DNA from: Heracleum sosnowskyi
Taxonomy: Eukaryota > Streptophyta > Magnoliopsida > Apiales > Apiaceae
Length of the DNA: 64,000 nucleotides
Assembly: GCA_030848705.1 (NCBI GenBank)
Contig: JAUIZM010000026.1
Coordinates: 1,178,001-1,242,000, forward strand
Direction of reading: 5' to 3'
A model generated the notes under the pieces. It did not search any database. It saw nothing but the letters and a program-made list of their open reading frames with translations, and was not told the origin of the DNA. Positions 39,297 to 53,721 of the stretch are shown here, in pieces. Positions within the stretch are counted from its first letter, which is position 1. The number at the start of each line of letters is the position of its first letter. Made by a program: the position numbers and the translations under genes.

Positions 39297-42200
39297 TTCA
39301 TTTGGGGATGTCCGTGCATGAATCGGTGCAGATACCAGGGGACGCCCGATTACGTATACCTCTAAAGGGAGGTATACCAGGAAAATGGGGAAAAATTGAA
39401 GCGGGCCATTTTTGGATATTTTCTCATAGCTTGACCCTTTGGGTTTATAGAATTATAGAAAAGTTCATTTGGGGATGTCCGTGCATGAATCGGAGCAGAT
39501 ACCAGGGGACGCCCGATTACGTATTCCTCTAAAGGGAGGTATACAAGGAAAATGGAGAAAAATTGAAGCGGGCCGTTTTGTGGATATTTTCTCATAGCTT
39601 GACCCTATGGGTTTATAGAATTGCACAAAAGTTCATTTGGGGATGTCCGTGCATGAATCGGTGCAGATACCAGGGGACGCCCGATTACGTATACCTCTAA
39701 AGGGAGGTATACCAGGAAAATGGGGAAAAATTGAAGCGGGCCATTTTTGGATATTTTCTCATAGCTTGACCCTTTGGGTTTATAGAATTGTAGAAAAGTT
39801 CATTTGGGGATGTCCGTGCATGAATCGGAGCAGATACCAGGGGACGCCTGATTACGTATACCTCTAAAGGGAGGTATACCAGGAAAATGGGGAAAAATTG
39901 AAGCGGGCCGTTTTGAGGATATTTTCTCATAGCTTGACCCTATGGGTTTATAGAATTGCAGAAAAGTTCATTTGGGGATGTCCGTGCATGAATCGCAGCA
40001 GATACCAGGGGACGCTCGATTACGTATACCTCTAAAGGGAGGTATACGAGGAAAATGGAGAAAAATTGAAGCGGGCCGTTTTGTGGATATTTTCTCATAG
40101 CTTGACCCGATGGGTTTATAGAATTGCACAAAAGTTCATTTGGGGATGTCCGTGCATGAATCGGTGCAGATACCAGGGGACGCCCGATTACGTATACCTC
40201 TAAAGGGAGGTATACCAGGAAAATGGAGAAAAATTGAAGCGGGCCGTTTTGTGGATATTTTCTCATAGCTTGACCCTATGGGTTTATAGAATTGCAAAAA
40301 AGTTCATTTGGGGATGTCCGTGCATGAATCGCAGCAGAAACCAGGGGACGCCCGATTACGTATACCTCTAAAGGGAGGTATACCAGGAAAATGGAGAAAA
40401 ATTGAAGCGGGCCGTTTTGTGGATATTTTCTCATAGCTTGACCCTATGGGTTTATAGAATTGCACAAAAGTTCATTTGGGGATGTCCGTGCATGAATCCG
40501 AGCAGATACCAGGGGACGCCCGATTACGTATACCTCTAAAGGGAGGTATACCAGGAAAATGGGGAAAAATTGAAGCGGGCCATTTTTGGATATTTTCTCA
40601 TAGCTTGACCCTTTGGGTTTATAGAATTGTAGAAAAGTTCATTTGGGGATGTCCGTGCATGAATCGGAGCAGATACCAGGGGACGCCCGATTACGTATAC
40701 CTCTAAAGGGTGGTATACCAGGAAAATGTAGAAAAATTGAAACCGGCCCTTTTTTGGATATTTTCTCGTAGCTTGACCCTATGGGTTTATAGAATTGCAT
40801 AAAAGTTCATTTGGGGATGTCCGTGCATGAATCGGAGCAGATACCAGGGGACGCCCGATTACGTATACCTCTAAAGGGAGGTATACCAGGAAAATGGGGA
40901 AAAATTGAAGCGGGCCGTTTTGTGGATATTTTCTCATAGCTTGACCCTATGGGTTTATAGAATTGCACAAAAGTTCATTTGGGGATGTCCGTGCATGAAT
41001 CGGTGCAGATACCAGGGGACGCCCGATTACGTATACCTCTAAAGGGAGGTATACCAGGAAAATGGGGAAAAATTGAAGCGGGCCATTTTTGGATATTTTC
41101 TCATAGCTTGACCCTTTGGGTTTATAGAATTATAGAAAAGTTCATTTGGGGATGTCCGTGCATGAATCGGAGCAGATACCAGGGGACGCCCGATTACGTA
41201 TTCCTCTAAAGGGAGGTATACAAGGAAAATGGAGAAAAATTGAAGCGGGCCGTTTTGTGGATATTTTCTCATAGCTTGACCCGATGGGTTTATAGAATTG
41301 CACAAAAGTTCATTTGGGGATGTCCGTGCATGAATCGGTGCAGATACCAGGGGACGCCCGATTACGTATACCTCTAAAGGGAGGTATACCAGGAAAATGG
41401 AGAAAAATTGAAGCGGGCCGTTTTGTGGATATTTTCTCATAGCTTGACCCTATGGGTTTATAGAATTGCAAAAAAGTTCATTTGGGGATGTCCGTGCATG
41501 AATCGCAGCAGAAACCAGGGGACGCCCGATTACGTATACCTCTAAAGGGAGGTATACCAGGAAAATGGAGAAAAATTGAAGCGGGCCGTTTTGTGGATAT
41601 TTTCTCATAGCTTGACCCTATGGGTTTATAGAATTGCACAAAAGTTCATTTGGGGATGTCCGTGCATGAATCCGAGCAGATACCAGGGGACGCCCGATTA
41701 CGTATACCTCTAAAGGGAGGTATACCAGGAAAATGGGGAAAAATTGAAGCGGGCCATTTTTGGATATTTTCTCATAGCTTGACCCTTTGGGTTTATAGAA
41801 TTGTAGAAAAGTTCATTTGGGGATGTCCGTGCATGAATCGGAGCAGATACCAGGGGACGCCCGATTACGTATACCTCTAAAGGGTGGTATACCAGGAAAA
41901 TGTAGAAAAATTGAAACCGGCCCTTTTTTGGATATTTTCTCGTAGCTTGACCCTATGGGTTTATAGAATTGCATAAAAGTTCATTTGGGGATGTCCGTGC
42001 ATGAATCGGAGCAGATACCAGGGGACGCCCGATTACGTATACCTCTAAAGGGAGGTATACCAGGAAAATGGGGAAAAATTGAAGCGGGCCGTTTTGTGGA
42101 TATTTTCTCATAGCTTGACCCTATGGGTTTATAGAATTGCACAAAAGTTCATTTGGGGATGTCCGTGCATGAATCGGTGCAGATACCAGGGGACGCCCGA

Positions 42201-44160
42201 TTACGTATACCTCTAAAGGGAGGTATACCAGGAAAATGGGGAAAAATTGAAGCGGGCCATTTTTGGATATTTTCTCATAGCTTGACCCTTTGGGTTTATA
42301 GAATTATAGAAAAGTTCATTTGGGGATGTCCGTGCATGAATCGGAGCAGATACCAGGGGACGCCCGATTACGTATTCCTCTAAAGGGAGGTATACAAGGA
42401 AAATGGAGAAAAATTGAAGCGGGCCGTTTTGTGGATATTTTCTCATAGCTTGACCCTATGGGTTTATAGAATTGCAGAAAAGTTCATTTGGGGATGTCCG
42501 TGCATGAATCGCAGCAGATACCAGGGGACGCTCGATTACGTATACCTCTAAAGGGAGGTATACAAAGAAAATGGAGAAAAATTGAAGCGGGCCGTTTTGT
42601 GGATATTTTCTCATAGCTTGACCCGATGGGTTTATAGAATTGCACAAAAGTTCATTTGGGGATGTCCGTGCATGAATCGGTGCAGATACCAGGGGACGCC
42701 CGATTACGTATACCTCTAAAGGGAGGTATACCAGGAAAATGGAGAAAAATTGAAGCGGGCCATTTTGTGGATATTTTCTCATAGCTTGACCCTATGGGTT
42801 TATAGAATTGCAAAAAAGTTCATTTGGGTTTGTCCGTGCATGAATCGCAGCAGAAACCAGGGGACGCCCGATTACGTATACCTCTAAAGGGAGGTATACC
42901 AGGAAAATGGAGAAAAATTGAAGCGGGCCGTTTTGTGGATATTTTCTCATAGCTTGACCTTATTGGTTTATAGAATTGCACAAAAGTTCATTTGGGGATG
43001 TCCGTGCATGAATCCGAGCAGATACCAGGGGACGCCCGATTACGTATACCTCTAAAGGGAGGTATACCAGGAAAATGGGGAAAAATTGAAGCGGGCCCTT
43101 TTTGGATATTTTCTCATAGCTTGACCCTTTGGGTTTATAGAATTGTAGAAAAGTTCATTTGGGGATGTCCGTGCATGAATCGGAGCAGATACCAGGGGAC
43201 GCCCGATTACGTATACCTCTAAAGGGAGGTATACAAGGAAAATGGAGAAAAATTGAAGCCGGCCGTTTTGTGGATATTTTCTCATAGCTTGACCCTATGG
43301 GTTTATAGAATTGCAGAAAAGTTCATTTGGGGATGTCCGTGCATGAATCGCAGCAGATACCAGGGGACGCCCGATTACGTATACCTCTAAAGGGAGGTAT
43401 ACCAGGAAAATGGGGAAAAATTGAAGCGGGCCATTTTTGGATATTTTCTCATAGCTTGACCCTTTGGGTTTATAGAATTGTAGAAAAGTTCATTTGGGGA
43501 TGTCCGTGCATGAATCGGAGCAGATACCAGGGGACGCCCGATTACGTATTCCTCTAAAGGGAGGTATACAAGGAAAATGGAGAAAAATTGAAGCGGGCCG
43601 TTTTGTGGATATTTTCTCATAGCTTGACCCTATGGGTTTATAGAATTGCAGAAAAGTTCATTTGGGGATGTCCGTGCATGAATCGGAGCAGATACCAGGG
43701 GACGCTCGATTACGTATACCTCTAAAGGGAGGTATACAAGGAAAATGGAGAAAAATTGAAGCGGGTCGTTTTGTGGATATTTTCTCATAGCTTGACCCGA
43801 TGGGTTTATAGAATTGCACAAAAGTTCATTTGGGGATGTCCGTGCATGAATCGGTGCAGATACTAGGGGACGCCCGATTACGTATACCTCTAAAGGGAGG
43901 TATACCAGAAAAATGGAGAAAAATTGAAGCGGGCCGTTTTGTGGATATTTTCTCATAGCTTGACCCTATGGGTTTATTGAATTGCAGAAAAGTTCATTTG
44001 GGGATGTCCGTGCATGAATCGCAGCAGAAACCAGGTGACGCCCGATTACATATACCTCTAAAGGGAGGTATACCAGGAAAATGGAGAAAAATTGAAGCGG
44101 GCCGTTTTGTTGATATTTTCTCATAGCTTGACCCTATGGGTTTATAGAATTGCACAAAAG
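39297..44160 (+). repeat. 29-mer HOR, copy 2 (4864 bp)
   Basis: Each unit of the preceding 29-mer recurs 4864 bp to the right: compare A with ATTATAG at 34433/39297, the B/C hybrid at 36277/41141, the TTCATTTGGGTTTG unit at 37955/42819 and the CCCTTTTTGG F unit at 38123/42987. Only scattered single-base differences were noticed, such as TTTTGAGGAT near 39914 and TTACATATACC near 44048. Confidence 0.92.
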
Positions 44161-47100
44161 TTCATTTGGGGATGTCCGTGCATGAATCGGTGCAGATACC
44201 AGGGGACGCCCGATTACGTATACCTCTAAAGGGAGGTATACCAGGAAAATGGGGAAAAATTGAAGCGGGCCATTTTTGGATATTTTCTCATAGCTTGACC
44301 CTTTGGGTTTATAGAATTGTAGAAAAGTTCATTTGGGGATGTCCGTGCATGAATTGGAGCAGATACCAGGGGACGCCCGATTACGTATACCTCTAAAGGG
44401 AGGTATACCAGGAAAATGGGGAAAAATTGAAGCGGGCCGTTTTGTGGATATTTTCTCATAGCTTGACCCTATGGGTTTATAGAATTGCACAAAAGTTCAT
44501 TTGGGGATGTCCGTGCATGAATCGGTGCAGATACCAGGGGACGCCCGATTACGTATACCTCTAAAGGGAGGTATACCAGGAAAATGGGGAAAAATTGAAG
44601 CGGGCCATTTTTGGATATTTTCTCATAGCTTGACCCTTTGGGTTTATAGAATTGTAGAAAAGTTCATTTGGGGATGTCCGTGCATGAATCGGAGCAGATA
44701 CCAGGGGACGCCCGATTACGTATACCTCTAAAGGGAGGTATACAAGGAAAATGGAGAAAAATTGAAGCGGGCCGTTTTGTGGATATTTTCTCATAGCTTG
44801 ACCCGATGGGTTTATAGAATTGCACAAAAGTTCATTTGGGGATGTCCGTGCATGAATCGGTGCAGATACCATGGGACGCCCGATTACGTATACCTCTAAA
44901 GGGAAGTATACCAGGAAAATGGAGAAAAATTGAAGCGGGCCGTTTTGTGGATATTTTCTCATAGCTTGACCCTATGGGTTTATAGAATTGCAAAAAAGTT
45001 CATTTGGGGATGTCCGTGCATGAATCGCAGCAGAAACCAGGGGACGCCCGATTACGTATACCTCTAAAGGGAGGTATACCAGGAAAATGGAGAAAAATTG
45101 AAGCGGGCCGTTTTGTGGATATTTTCTCATAGCTTGACCCGATGGGTTTATAGAATTGCACAAAAGTTCATTTGGGGATGTCCGTGCATGAATCGGTGCA
45201 GATACTAGGGGACGCCCGATTACGTATACCTCTAAAGGGAGGTATACCAGAAAAATGGAGAAAAATTGAAGCGGGCCGTTTTGTGGATATTTTCTCATAG
45301 CTTGACCCTATGGGTTTATTGAATTGCAGAAAAGTTCATTTGGGGATGTCCGTGCATGAATCGCAGCAGAAACCAGGTGACGCCCGATTACGTATACCTC
45401 TAAAGGGAGGTATACCAGGAAAATGGAGAAAAATTGAAGCGGGCCGTTTTGTTGATATTTTCTCATAGCTTGACCCTATGGGTTTATAGAATTGCACAAA
45501 AGTTCATTTGGGGATGTCCGTGCATGAATCGGTGCAGATACCAGGGGACGCCCGATTACGTATACCTCTAAAGGGAGGTATACCAGGAAAATGGGGAAAA
45601 ATTGAAGCGGGCCGTTTTGTGGATATTTTCTCATAGCTTGACCCTATGGGTTTATAGAATTGCACAAAAGTTCATTTGGGGATGTCCGTGCATGAATCGG
45701 TGCAGATACCAGGGGACGCCCGATTACGTATACCTCTAAAGGGAGGTATACCAGGAAAATGGGGAAAAATTGAAGCGGGCCATTTTTGGATATTTTCTCA
45801 TAGCTTGACCCTTTGGGTTTATAGAATTATAGAAAAGTTCATTTGGGGATGTCCGTGCATGAATCGGAGCAGATACCAGGGGACGCCCGATTACGTATTC
45901 CTCTAAAGGGAGGTATACAAGGAAAATGGAGAAAAATTGAAGCGGGCCGTTTTGTGGATATTTTCTCATAGCTTGACCCGATGGGTTTATAGAATTGCAC
46001 AAAAGTTCATTTGGGGATGTCCGTGCATGAATCGGTGCAGATACCAGGGGACGCCCGATTACGTATACCTCTAAAGGGAGGTATACCAGGAAAATGGAGA
46101 AAAATTGAAGCGGGCCGTTTTGTGGATATTTTCTCATAGCTTGACCCTATGGGTTTATAGAATTGCAAAAAAGTTCATTTGGGGATGTCCGTGCATGAAT
46201 CGCAGCAGAAACCAGGGGACGCCCGATTACGTATACCTCTAAAGGGAGGTATACCAGGAAAATGGAGAAAAATTGAAGCGGGCCGTTTTGTGGATATTTT
46301 CTCATAGCTTGACCCTATGGGTTTATAGAATTGCACAAAAGTTCATTTGGGGATGTCCGTGCATGAATCCGAGCAGATACCAGGGGACGCCCGATTACGT
46401 ATACCTCTAAAGGGAGGTATACCAGGAAAATGGGGAAAAATTGAAGCGGGCCATTTTTGGATATTTTCTCATAGCTTGACCCTTTGGGTTTATAGAATTG
46501 TAGAAAAGTTCATTTGGGGATGTCCGTGCATGAATCGGAGCAGATACCAGGGGACGCCCGATTACGTATACCTCTAAAGGGTGGTATACCAGGAAAATGT
46601 AGAAAAATTGAAACCGGCCCTTTTTTGGATATTTTCTCGTAGCTTGACCCTATGGGTTTATAGAATTGCATAAAAGTTCATTTGGGGATGTCCGTGCATG
46701 AATCGGAGCAGATACCAGGGGACGCCCGATTACGTATACCTCTAAAGGGAGGTATACCAGGAAAATGGGGAAAAATTGAAGCGGGCCGTTTTGTGGATAT
46801 TTTCTCATAGCTTGACCCTATGGGTTTATAGAATTGCACAAAAGTTCATTTGGGGATGTCCGTGCATGAATCGGTGCAGATACCAGGGGACGCCCGATTA
46901 CGTATACCTCTAAAGGGAGGTATACCAGGAAAATGGGGAAAAATTGAAGCGGGCCATTTTTGGATATTTTCTCATAGCTTGACCCTTTGGGTTTATAGAA
47001 TTATAGAAAAGTTCATTTGGGGATGTCCGTGCATGAATCGGAGCAGATACCAGGGGACGCCCGATTACGTATTCCTCTAAAGGGAGGTATACAAGGAAAA

Positions 47101-48857
47101 TGGAGAAAAATTGAAGCGGGCCGTTTTGTGGATATTTTCTCATAGCTTGACCCTATGGGTTTATAGAATTGCAGAAAAGTTCATTTGGGGATGTCCGTGC
47201 ATGAATCGCAGCAGATACCAGGGGACGCTCGATTACGTATACCTCTAAAGGGAGGTATACAAAGAAAATGGAGAAAAATTGAAGCGGGCCGTTTTGTGGA
47301 TATTTTCTCATAGCTTGACCCGATGGGTTTATAGAATTGCACAAAAGTTCATTTGGGGATGTCCGTGCATGAATCGGTGCAGATACCAGGGGACGCCCGA
47401 TTACGTATACCTCTAAAGGGAGGTATACCAGGAAAATGGAGAAAAATTGAAGCGGGCCATTTTGTGGATATTTTCTCATAGCTTGACCCTATGGGTTTAT
47501 AGAATTGCAAAAAAGTTCATTTGGGTTTGTCCGTGCATGAATCGCAGCAGAAACCAGGGGACGCCCGATTACGTATACCTCTAAAGGGAGGTATACCAGG
47601 AAAATGGAGAAAAATTGAAGCGGGCCGTTTTGTGGATATTTTCTCATAGCTTGACCTTATTGGTTTATAGAATTGCACAAAAGTTCATTTGGGGATGTCC
47701 GTGCATGAATCCGAGCAGATACCAGGGGACGCCCGATTACGTATACCTCTAAAGGGAGGTATACCAGGAAAATGGGGAAAAATTGAAGCGGGCCCTTTTT
47801 GGATATTTTCTCATAGCTTGACCCTTTGGGTTTATAGAATTGTAGAAAAGTTCATTTGGGGATGTCCGTGCATGAATCGGAGCAGATACCAGGGGACGCC
47901 CGATTACGTATACCTCTAAAGGGAGGTATACAAGGAAAATGGAGAAAAATTGAAGCCGGCCGTTTTGTGGATATTTTCTCATAGCTTGACCCTATGGGTT
48001 TATAGAATTGCAGAAAAGTTCATTTGGGGATGTCCGTGCATGAATCGCAGCAGATACCAGGGGACGCCCGATTACGTATACCTCTAAAGGGAGGTATACC
48101 AGGAAAATGGGGAAAAATTGAAGCGGGCCATTTTTGGATATTTTCTCATAGCTTGACCCTTTGGGTTTATAGAATTGTAGAAAAGTTCATTTGGGGATGT
48201 CCGTGCATGAATCGGAGCAGATACCAGGGGACGCCCGATTACGTATTCCTCTAAAGGGAGGTATACAAGGAAAATGGAGAAAAATTGAAGCGGGCCGTTT
48301 TGTGGATATTTTCTCATAGCTTGACCCTATGGGTTTATAGAATTGCAGAAAAGTTCATTTGGGGATGTCCGTGCATGAATCGGAGCAGATACCAGGGGAC
48401 GCTCGATTACGTATACCTCTAAAGGGAGGTATACAAGGAAAATGGAGAAAAATTGAAGCGGGTCGTTTTGTGGATATTTTCTCATAGCTTGACCCGATGG
48501 GTTTATAGAATTGCACAAAAGTTCATTTGGGGATGTCCGTGCATGAATCGGTGCAGATACTAGGGGACGCCCGATTACGTATACCTCTAAAGGGAGGTAT
48601 ACCAGAAAAATGGAGAAAAATTGAAGCGGGCCGTTTTGTGGATATTTTCTCATAGCTTGACCCTATGGGTTTATTGAATTGCAGAAAAGTTCATTTGGGG
48701 ATGTCCGTGCATGAATCGCAGCAGAAACCAGGTGACGCCCGATTACGTATACCTCTAAAGGGAGGTATACCAGGAAAATGGAGAAAAATTGAAGCGGGCC
48801 GTTTTGTTGATATTTTCTCATAGCTTGACCCTATGGGTTTATAGAATTGCACAAAAG
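44161..48857 (+). repeat. 28-mer HOR derivative (4697 bp)
   Basis: The right part (46845-48857) matches the end of the 29-mers. The left part instead begins with a different 8-mer: A, H2 (AATTGGAG), A, BC, D (ATACCATGGG, GGGAAGTATAC), E, D (ATACTAGG), E (CCAGGTGACG), spanning 44161-45502. The unit at 45503 is an A/H hybrid, and the remainder (A, BC, D, E, F, G, H) matches 40974-42147. Confidence 0.9.
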
Positions 48858-51800
48858 TTCATTTGGGGATGTCCGTGCATGAATCGGTGCAGATACCAGG
48901 GGACGCCCGATTACGTATACCTCTAAAGGGAGGTATACCAGGAAAATGGGGAAAAATTGAAGCGGGCCATTTTTGGATATTTTCTCATAGCTTGACCCTT
49001 TGGGTTTATAGAATTGTAGAAAAGTTCATTTGGGGATGTCCGTGCATGAATTGGAGCAGATACCAGGGGACGCCCGATTACGTATACCTCTAAAGGGAGG
49101 TATACCAGGAAAATGGGGAAAAATTGAAGCGGGCCGTTTTGTGGATATTTTCTCATAGCTTGACCCTATGGGTTTATAGAATTGCACAAAAGTTCATTTG
49201 GGGATGTCCGTGCATGAATCGGTGCAGATACCAGGGGACGCCCGATTACGTATACCTCTAAAGGGAGGTATACCAGGAAAATGGGGAAAAATTGAAGCGG
49301 GCCATTTTTGGATATTTTCTCATAGCTTGACCCTTTGGGTTTATAGAATTGTAGAAAAGTTCATTTGGGGATGTCCGTGCATGAATCGGAGCAGATACCA
49401 GGGGACGCCCGATTACGTATACCTCTAAAGGGAGGTATACAAGGAAAATGGAGAAAAATTGAAGCGGGCCGTTTTGTGGATATTTTCTCATAGCTTGACC
49501 CGATGGGTTTATAGAATTGCACAAAAGTTCATTTGGGGATGTCCGTGCATGAATCGGTGCAGATACCATGGGACGCCCGATTACGTATACCTCTAAAGGG
49601 AAGTATACCAGGAAAATGGAGAAAAATTGAAGCGGGCCGTTTTGTGGATATTTTCTCATAGCTTGACCCTATGGGTTTATAGAATTGCAAAAAAGTTCAT
49701 TTGGGGATGTCCGTGCATGAATCGCAGCAGAAACCAGGGGACGCCCGATTACGTATACCTCTAAAGGGAGGTATACCAGGAAAATGGAGAAAAATTGAAG
49801 CGGGCCGTTTTGTGGATATTTTCTCATAGCTTGACCCGATGGGTTTATAGAATTGCACAAAAGTTCATTTGGGGATGTCCGTGCATGAATCGGTGCAGAT
49901 ACTAGGGGACGCCCGATTACGTATACCTCTAAAGGGAGGTATACCAGAAAAATGGAGAAAAATTGAAGCGGGCCGTTTTGTGGATATTTTCTCATAGCTT
50001 GACCCTATGGGTTTATTGAATTGCAGAAAAGTTCATTTGGGGATGTCCGTGCATGAATCGCAGCAGAAACCAGGTGACGCCCGATTACGTATACCTCTAA
50101 AGGGAGGTATACCAGGAAAATGGAGAAAAATTGAAGCGGGCCGTTTTGTTGATATTTTCTCATAGCTTGACCCTATGGGTTTATAGAATTGCACAAAAGT
50201 TCATTTGGGGATGTCCGTGCATGAATCGGTGCAGATACCAGGGGACGCCCGATTACGTATACCTCTAAAGGGAGGTATACCAGGAAAATGGGGAAAAATT
50301 GAAGCGGGCCATTTTTGGATATTTTCTCATAGCTTGACCCTTTGGGTTTATAGAATTGTAGAAAAGTTCATTTGGGGATGTCCGTGCATGAATTGGAGCA
50401 GATACCAGGGGACGCCCGATTACGTATACCTCTAAAGGGAGGTATACCAGGAAAATGGGGAAAAATTGAAGCGGGCCGTTTTGTGGATATTTTCTCATAG
50501 CTTGACCCTATGGGTTTATAGAATTGCACAAAAGTTCATTTGGGGATGTCCGTGCATGAATCGGTGCAGATACCAGGGGACGCCCGATTACGTATACCTC
50601 TAAAGGGAGGTATACCAGGAAAATGGGGAAAAATTGAAGCGGGCCATTTTTGGATATTTTCTCATAGCTTGACCCTTTGGGTTTATAGAATTGTAGAAAA
50701 GTTCATTTGGGGATGTCCGTGCATGAATCGGAGCAGATACCAGGGGACGCCCGATTACGTATACCTCTAAAGGGAGGTATACAAGGAAAATGGAGAAAAA
50801 TTGAAGCGGGCCGTTTTGTGGATATTTTCTCATAGCTTGACCCGATGGGTTTATAGAATTGCACAAAAGTTCATTTGGGGATGTCCGTGCATGAATCGGT
50901 GCAGATACCATGGGACGCCCGATTACGTATACCTCTAAAGGGAAGTATACCAGGAAAATGGAGAAAAATTGAAGCGGGCCGTTTTGTGGATATTTTCTCA
51001 TAGCTTGACCCTATGGGTTTATAGAATTGCAAAAAAGTTCATTTGGGGATGTCCGTGCATGAATCGCAGCAGAAACCAGGGGACGCCCGATTACGTATAC
51101 CTCTAAAGGGAGGTATACCAGGAAAATGGAGAAAAATTGAAGCGGGCCGTTTTGTGGATATTTTCTCATAGCTTGACCCTATGGGTTTATAGAATTGCAC
51201 AAAAGTTCATTTGGGGATGTCCGTGCATGAATCCGAGCAGATACCAGGGGACGCCCGATTACGTATACCTCTAAAGGGAGGTATACCAGGAAAATGGGGA
51301 AAAATTGAAGCGGGCCATTTTTGGATATTTTCTCATAGCTTGACCCTTTGGGTTTATAGAATTGTAGAAAAGTTCATTTGGGGATGTCCGTGCATGAATC
51401 GGAGCAGATACCAGGGGACGCCCGATTACGTATACCTCTAAAGGGTGGTATACCAGGAAAATGTAGAAAAATTGAAACCGACCCTTTTTTGGATATTTTC
51501 TCGTAGCTTGACCCTATGGGTTTATAGAATTGCATAAAAGTTCATTTGGGGATGTCCGTGCATGAATCGGAGCAGATACCAGGGGACGCCCGATTACGTA
51601 TACCTCTAAAGGGAGGTATACCAGGAAAATGGGGAAAAATTGAAGCGGGCCGTTTTGTGGATATTTTCTCATAGCTTGACCCTATGGGTTTATAGAATTG
51701 CACAAAAGTTCATTTGGGGATGTCCGTGCATGAATCGGTGCAGATACCAGGGGACGCCCGATTACGTATACCTCTAAAGGGAGGTATACCAGGAAAATGG

Positions 51801-53721
51801 GGAAAAATTGAAGCGGGCCATTTTTGGATATTTTCTCATAGCTTGACCCTTTGGGTTTATAGAATTATAGAAAAGTTCATTTGGGGATGTCCGTGCATGA
51901 ATCGGAGCAGATACCAGGGGACGCCCGATTACGTATTCCTCTAAAGGGAGGTATACAAGGAAAATGGAGAAAAATTGAAGCGGGCCGTTTTGTGGATATT
52001 TTCTCATAGCTTGACCCTATGGGTTTATAGAATTGCAGAAAAGTTCATTTGGGGATGTCCGTGCATGAATCGCAGCAGATACCAGGGGACGCTCGATTAC
52101 GTATACCTCTAAAGGGAGGTATACAAAGAAAATGGAGAAAAATTGAAGCGGGCCGTTTTGTGGATATTTTCTCATAGCTTGACCCGATGGGTTTATAGAA
52201 TTGCACAAAAGTTCATTTGGGGATGTCCGTGCATGAATCGGTGCAGATACCAGGGGACGCCCGATTACGTATACCTCTAAAGGGAGGTATACCAGGAAAA
52301 TGGAGAAAAATTGAAGCGGGCCATTTTGTGGATATTTTCTCATAGCTTGACCCTATGGGTTTATAGAATTGCAAAAAAGTTCATTTGGGGATGTCCGTGC
52401 ATGAATCGCAGCAGAAACCAGGGGACGCCCGATTACGTATACCTCTAAAGGGAGGTATACCAGGAAAATGGAGAAAAATTGAAGCGGGCCGTTTTGTGGA
52501 TATTTTCTCATAGCTTGACCTTATTGGTTTATAGAATTGCACAAAAGTTCATTTGGGGATGTCCGTGCATGAATCCGAGCAGATACCAGGGGACGCCCGA
52601 TTACGTATACCTCTAAAGGGAGGTATACCAGGAAAATGGGGAAAAATTGAAGCGGGCCCTTTTTGGATATTTTCTCATAGCTTGACCCTTTGGGTTTATA
52701 GAATTGTAGAAAAGTTCATTTGGGGATGTCCGTGCATGAATCGGAGCAGATACCAGGGGACGCCCGATTACGTATACCTCTAAAGGGAGGTATACAAGGA
52801 AAATGGAGAAAAATTGAAGCCGGCCGTTTTGTGGATATTTTCTCATAGCTTGACCCTATGGGTTTATAGAATTGCAGAAAAGTTCATTTGGGGATGTCCG
52901 TGCATGAATCGCAGCAGATACCAGGGGACGCCCGATTACGTATACCTCTAAAGGGAGGTATACCAGGAAAATGGGGAAAAATTGAAGCGGGCCATTTTTG
53001 GATATTTTCTCATAGCTTGACCCTTTGGGTTTATAGAATTGTAGAAAAGTTCATTTGGGGATGTCCGTGCATGAATCGGAGCAGATACCAGGGGACGCCC
53101 GATTACGTATTCCTCTAAAGGGAGGTATACAAGGAAAATGGAGAAAAATTGAAGCGGGCCGTTTTGTGGATATTTTCTCATAGCTTGACCCTATGGGTTT
53201 ATAGAATTGCAGAAAAGTTCATTTGGGGATGTCCGTGCATGAATCGGAGCAGATACTAGGGGACGCTCGATTACGTATACCTCTAAAGGGAGGTATACAA
53301 GGAAAATGGAGAAAAATTGAAGCGGGTCGTTTTGTGGATATTTTCTCATAGCTTGACCCGATGGGTTTATAGAATTGCACAAAAGTTCATTTGGGGATGT
53401 CCGTGCATGAATCGGTGCAGATACTAGGGGACGCCCGATTACGTATACCTCTAAAGGGAGGTATACCAGAAAAATGGAGAAAAATTGAAGCGGGCCGTTT
53501 TGTGGATATTTTCTCATAGCTTGACCCTATGGGTTTATTGAATTGCAGAAAAGTTCATTTGGGGATGTCCGTGCATGAATCGCAGCAGAAACCAGGTGAC
53601 GCCCGATTACGTATACCTCTAAAGGGAGGTATACCAGGAAAATGGAGAAAAATTGAAGCGGGCCGTTTTGTTGATATTTTCTCATAGCTTGACCCGATGG
53701 GTTTATAGAATTGCAAAAAAG
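48858..53721 (+). repeat. 29-unit HOR derivative with tandem 8-mer (4864 bp)
   Basis: It opens with the H2-type 8-mer (48858-50199), repeated at an offset of 1342 for at least its first five units (50200-51037). E F G H (51038-51708) follows, then A-F, B*, Q'' and B C D E as in the 29-mers. The equality with 4864 arises from a different unit composition. Dyad arms in units 49528 and 50870 carry GAAGTATAC, a C-A mismatch at pair 7. Confidence 0.9.
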
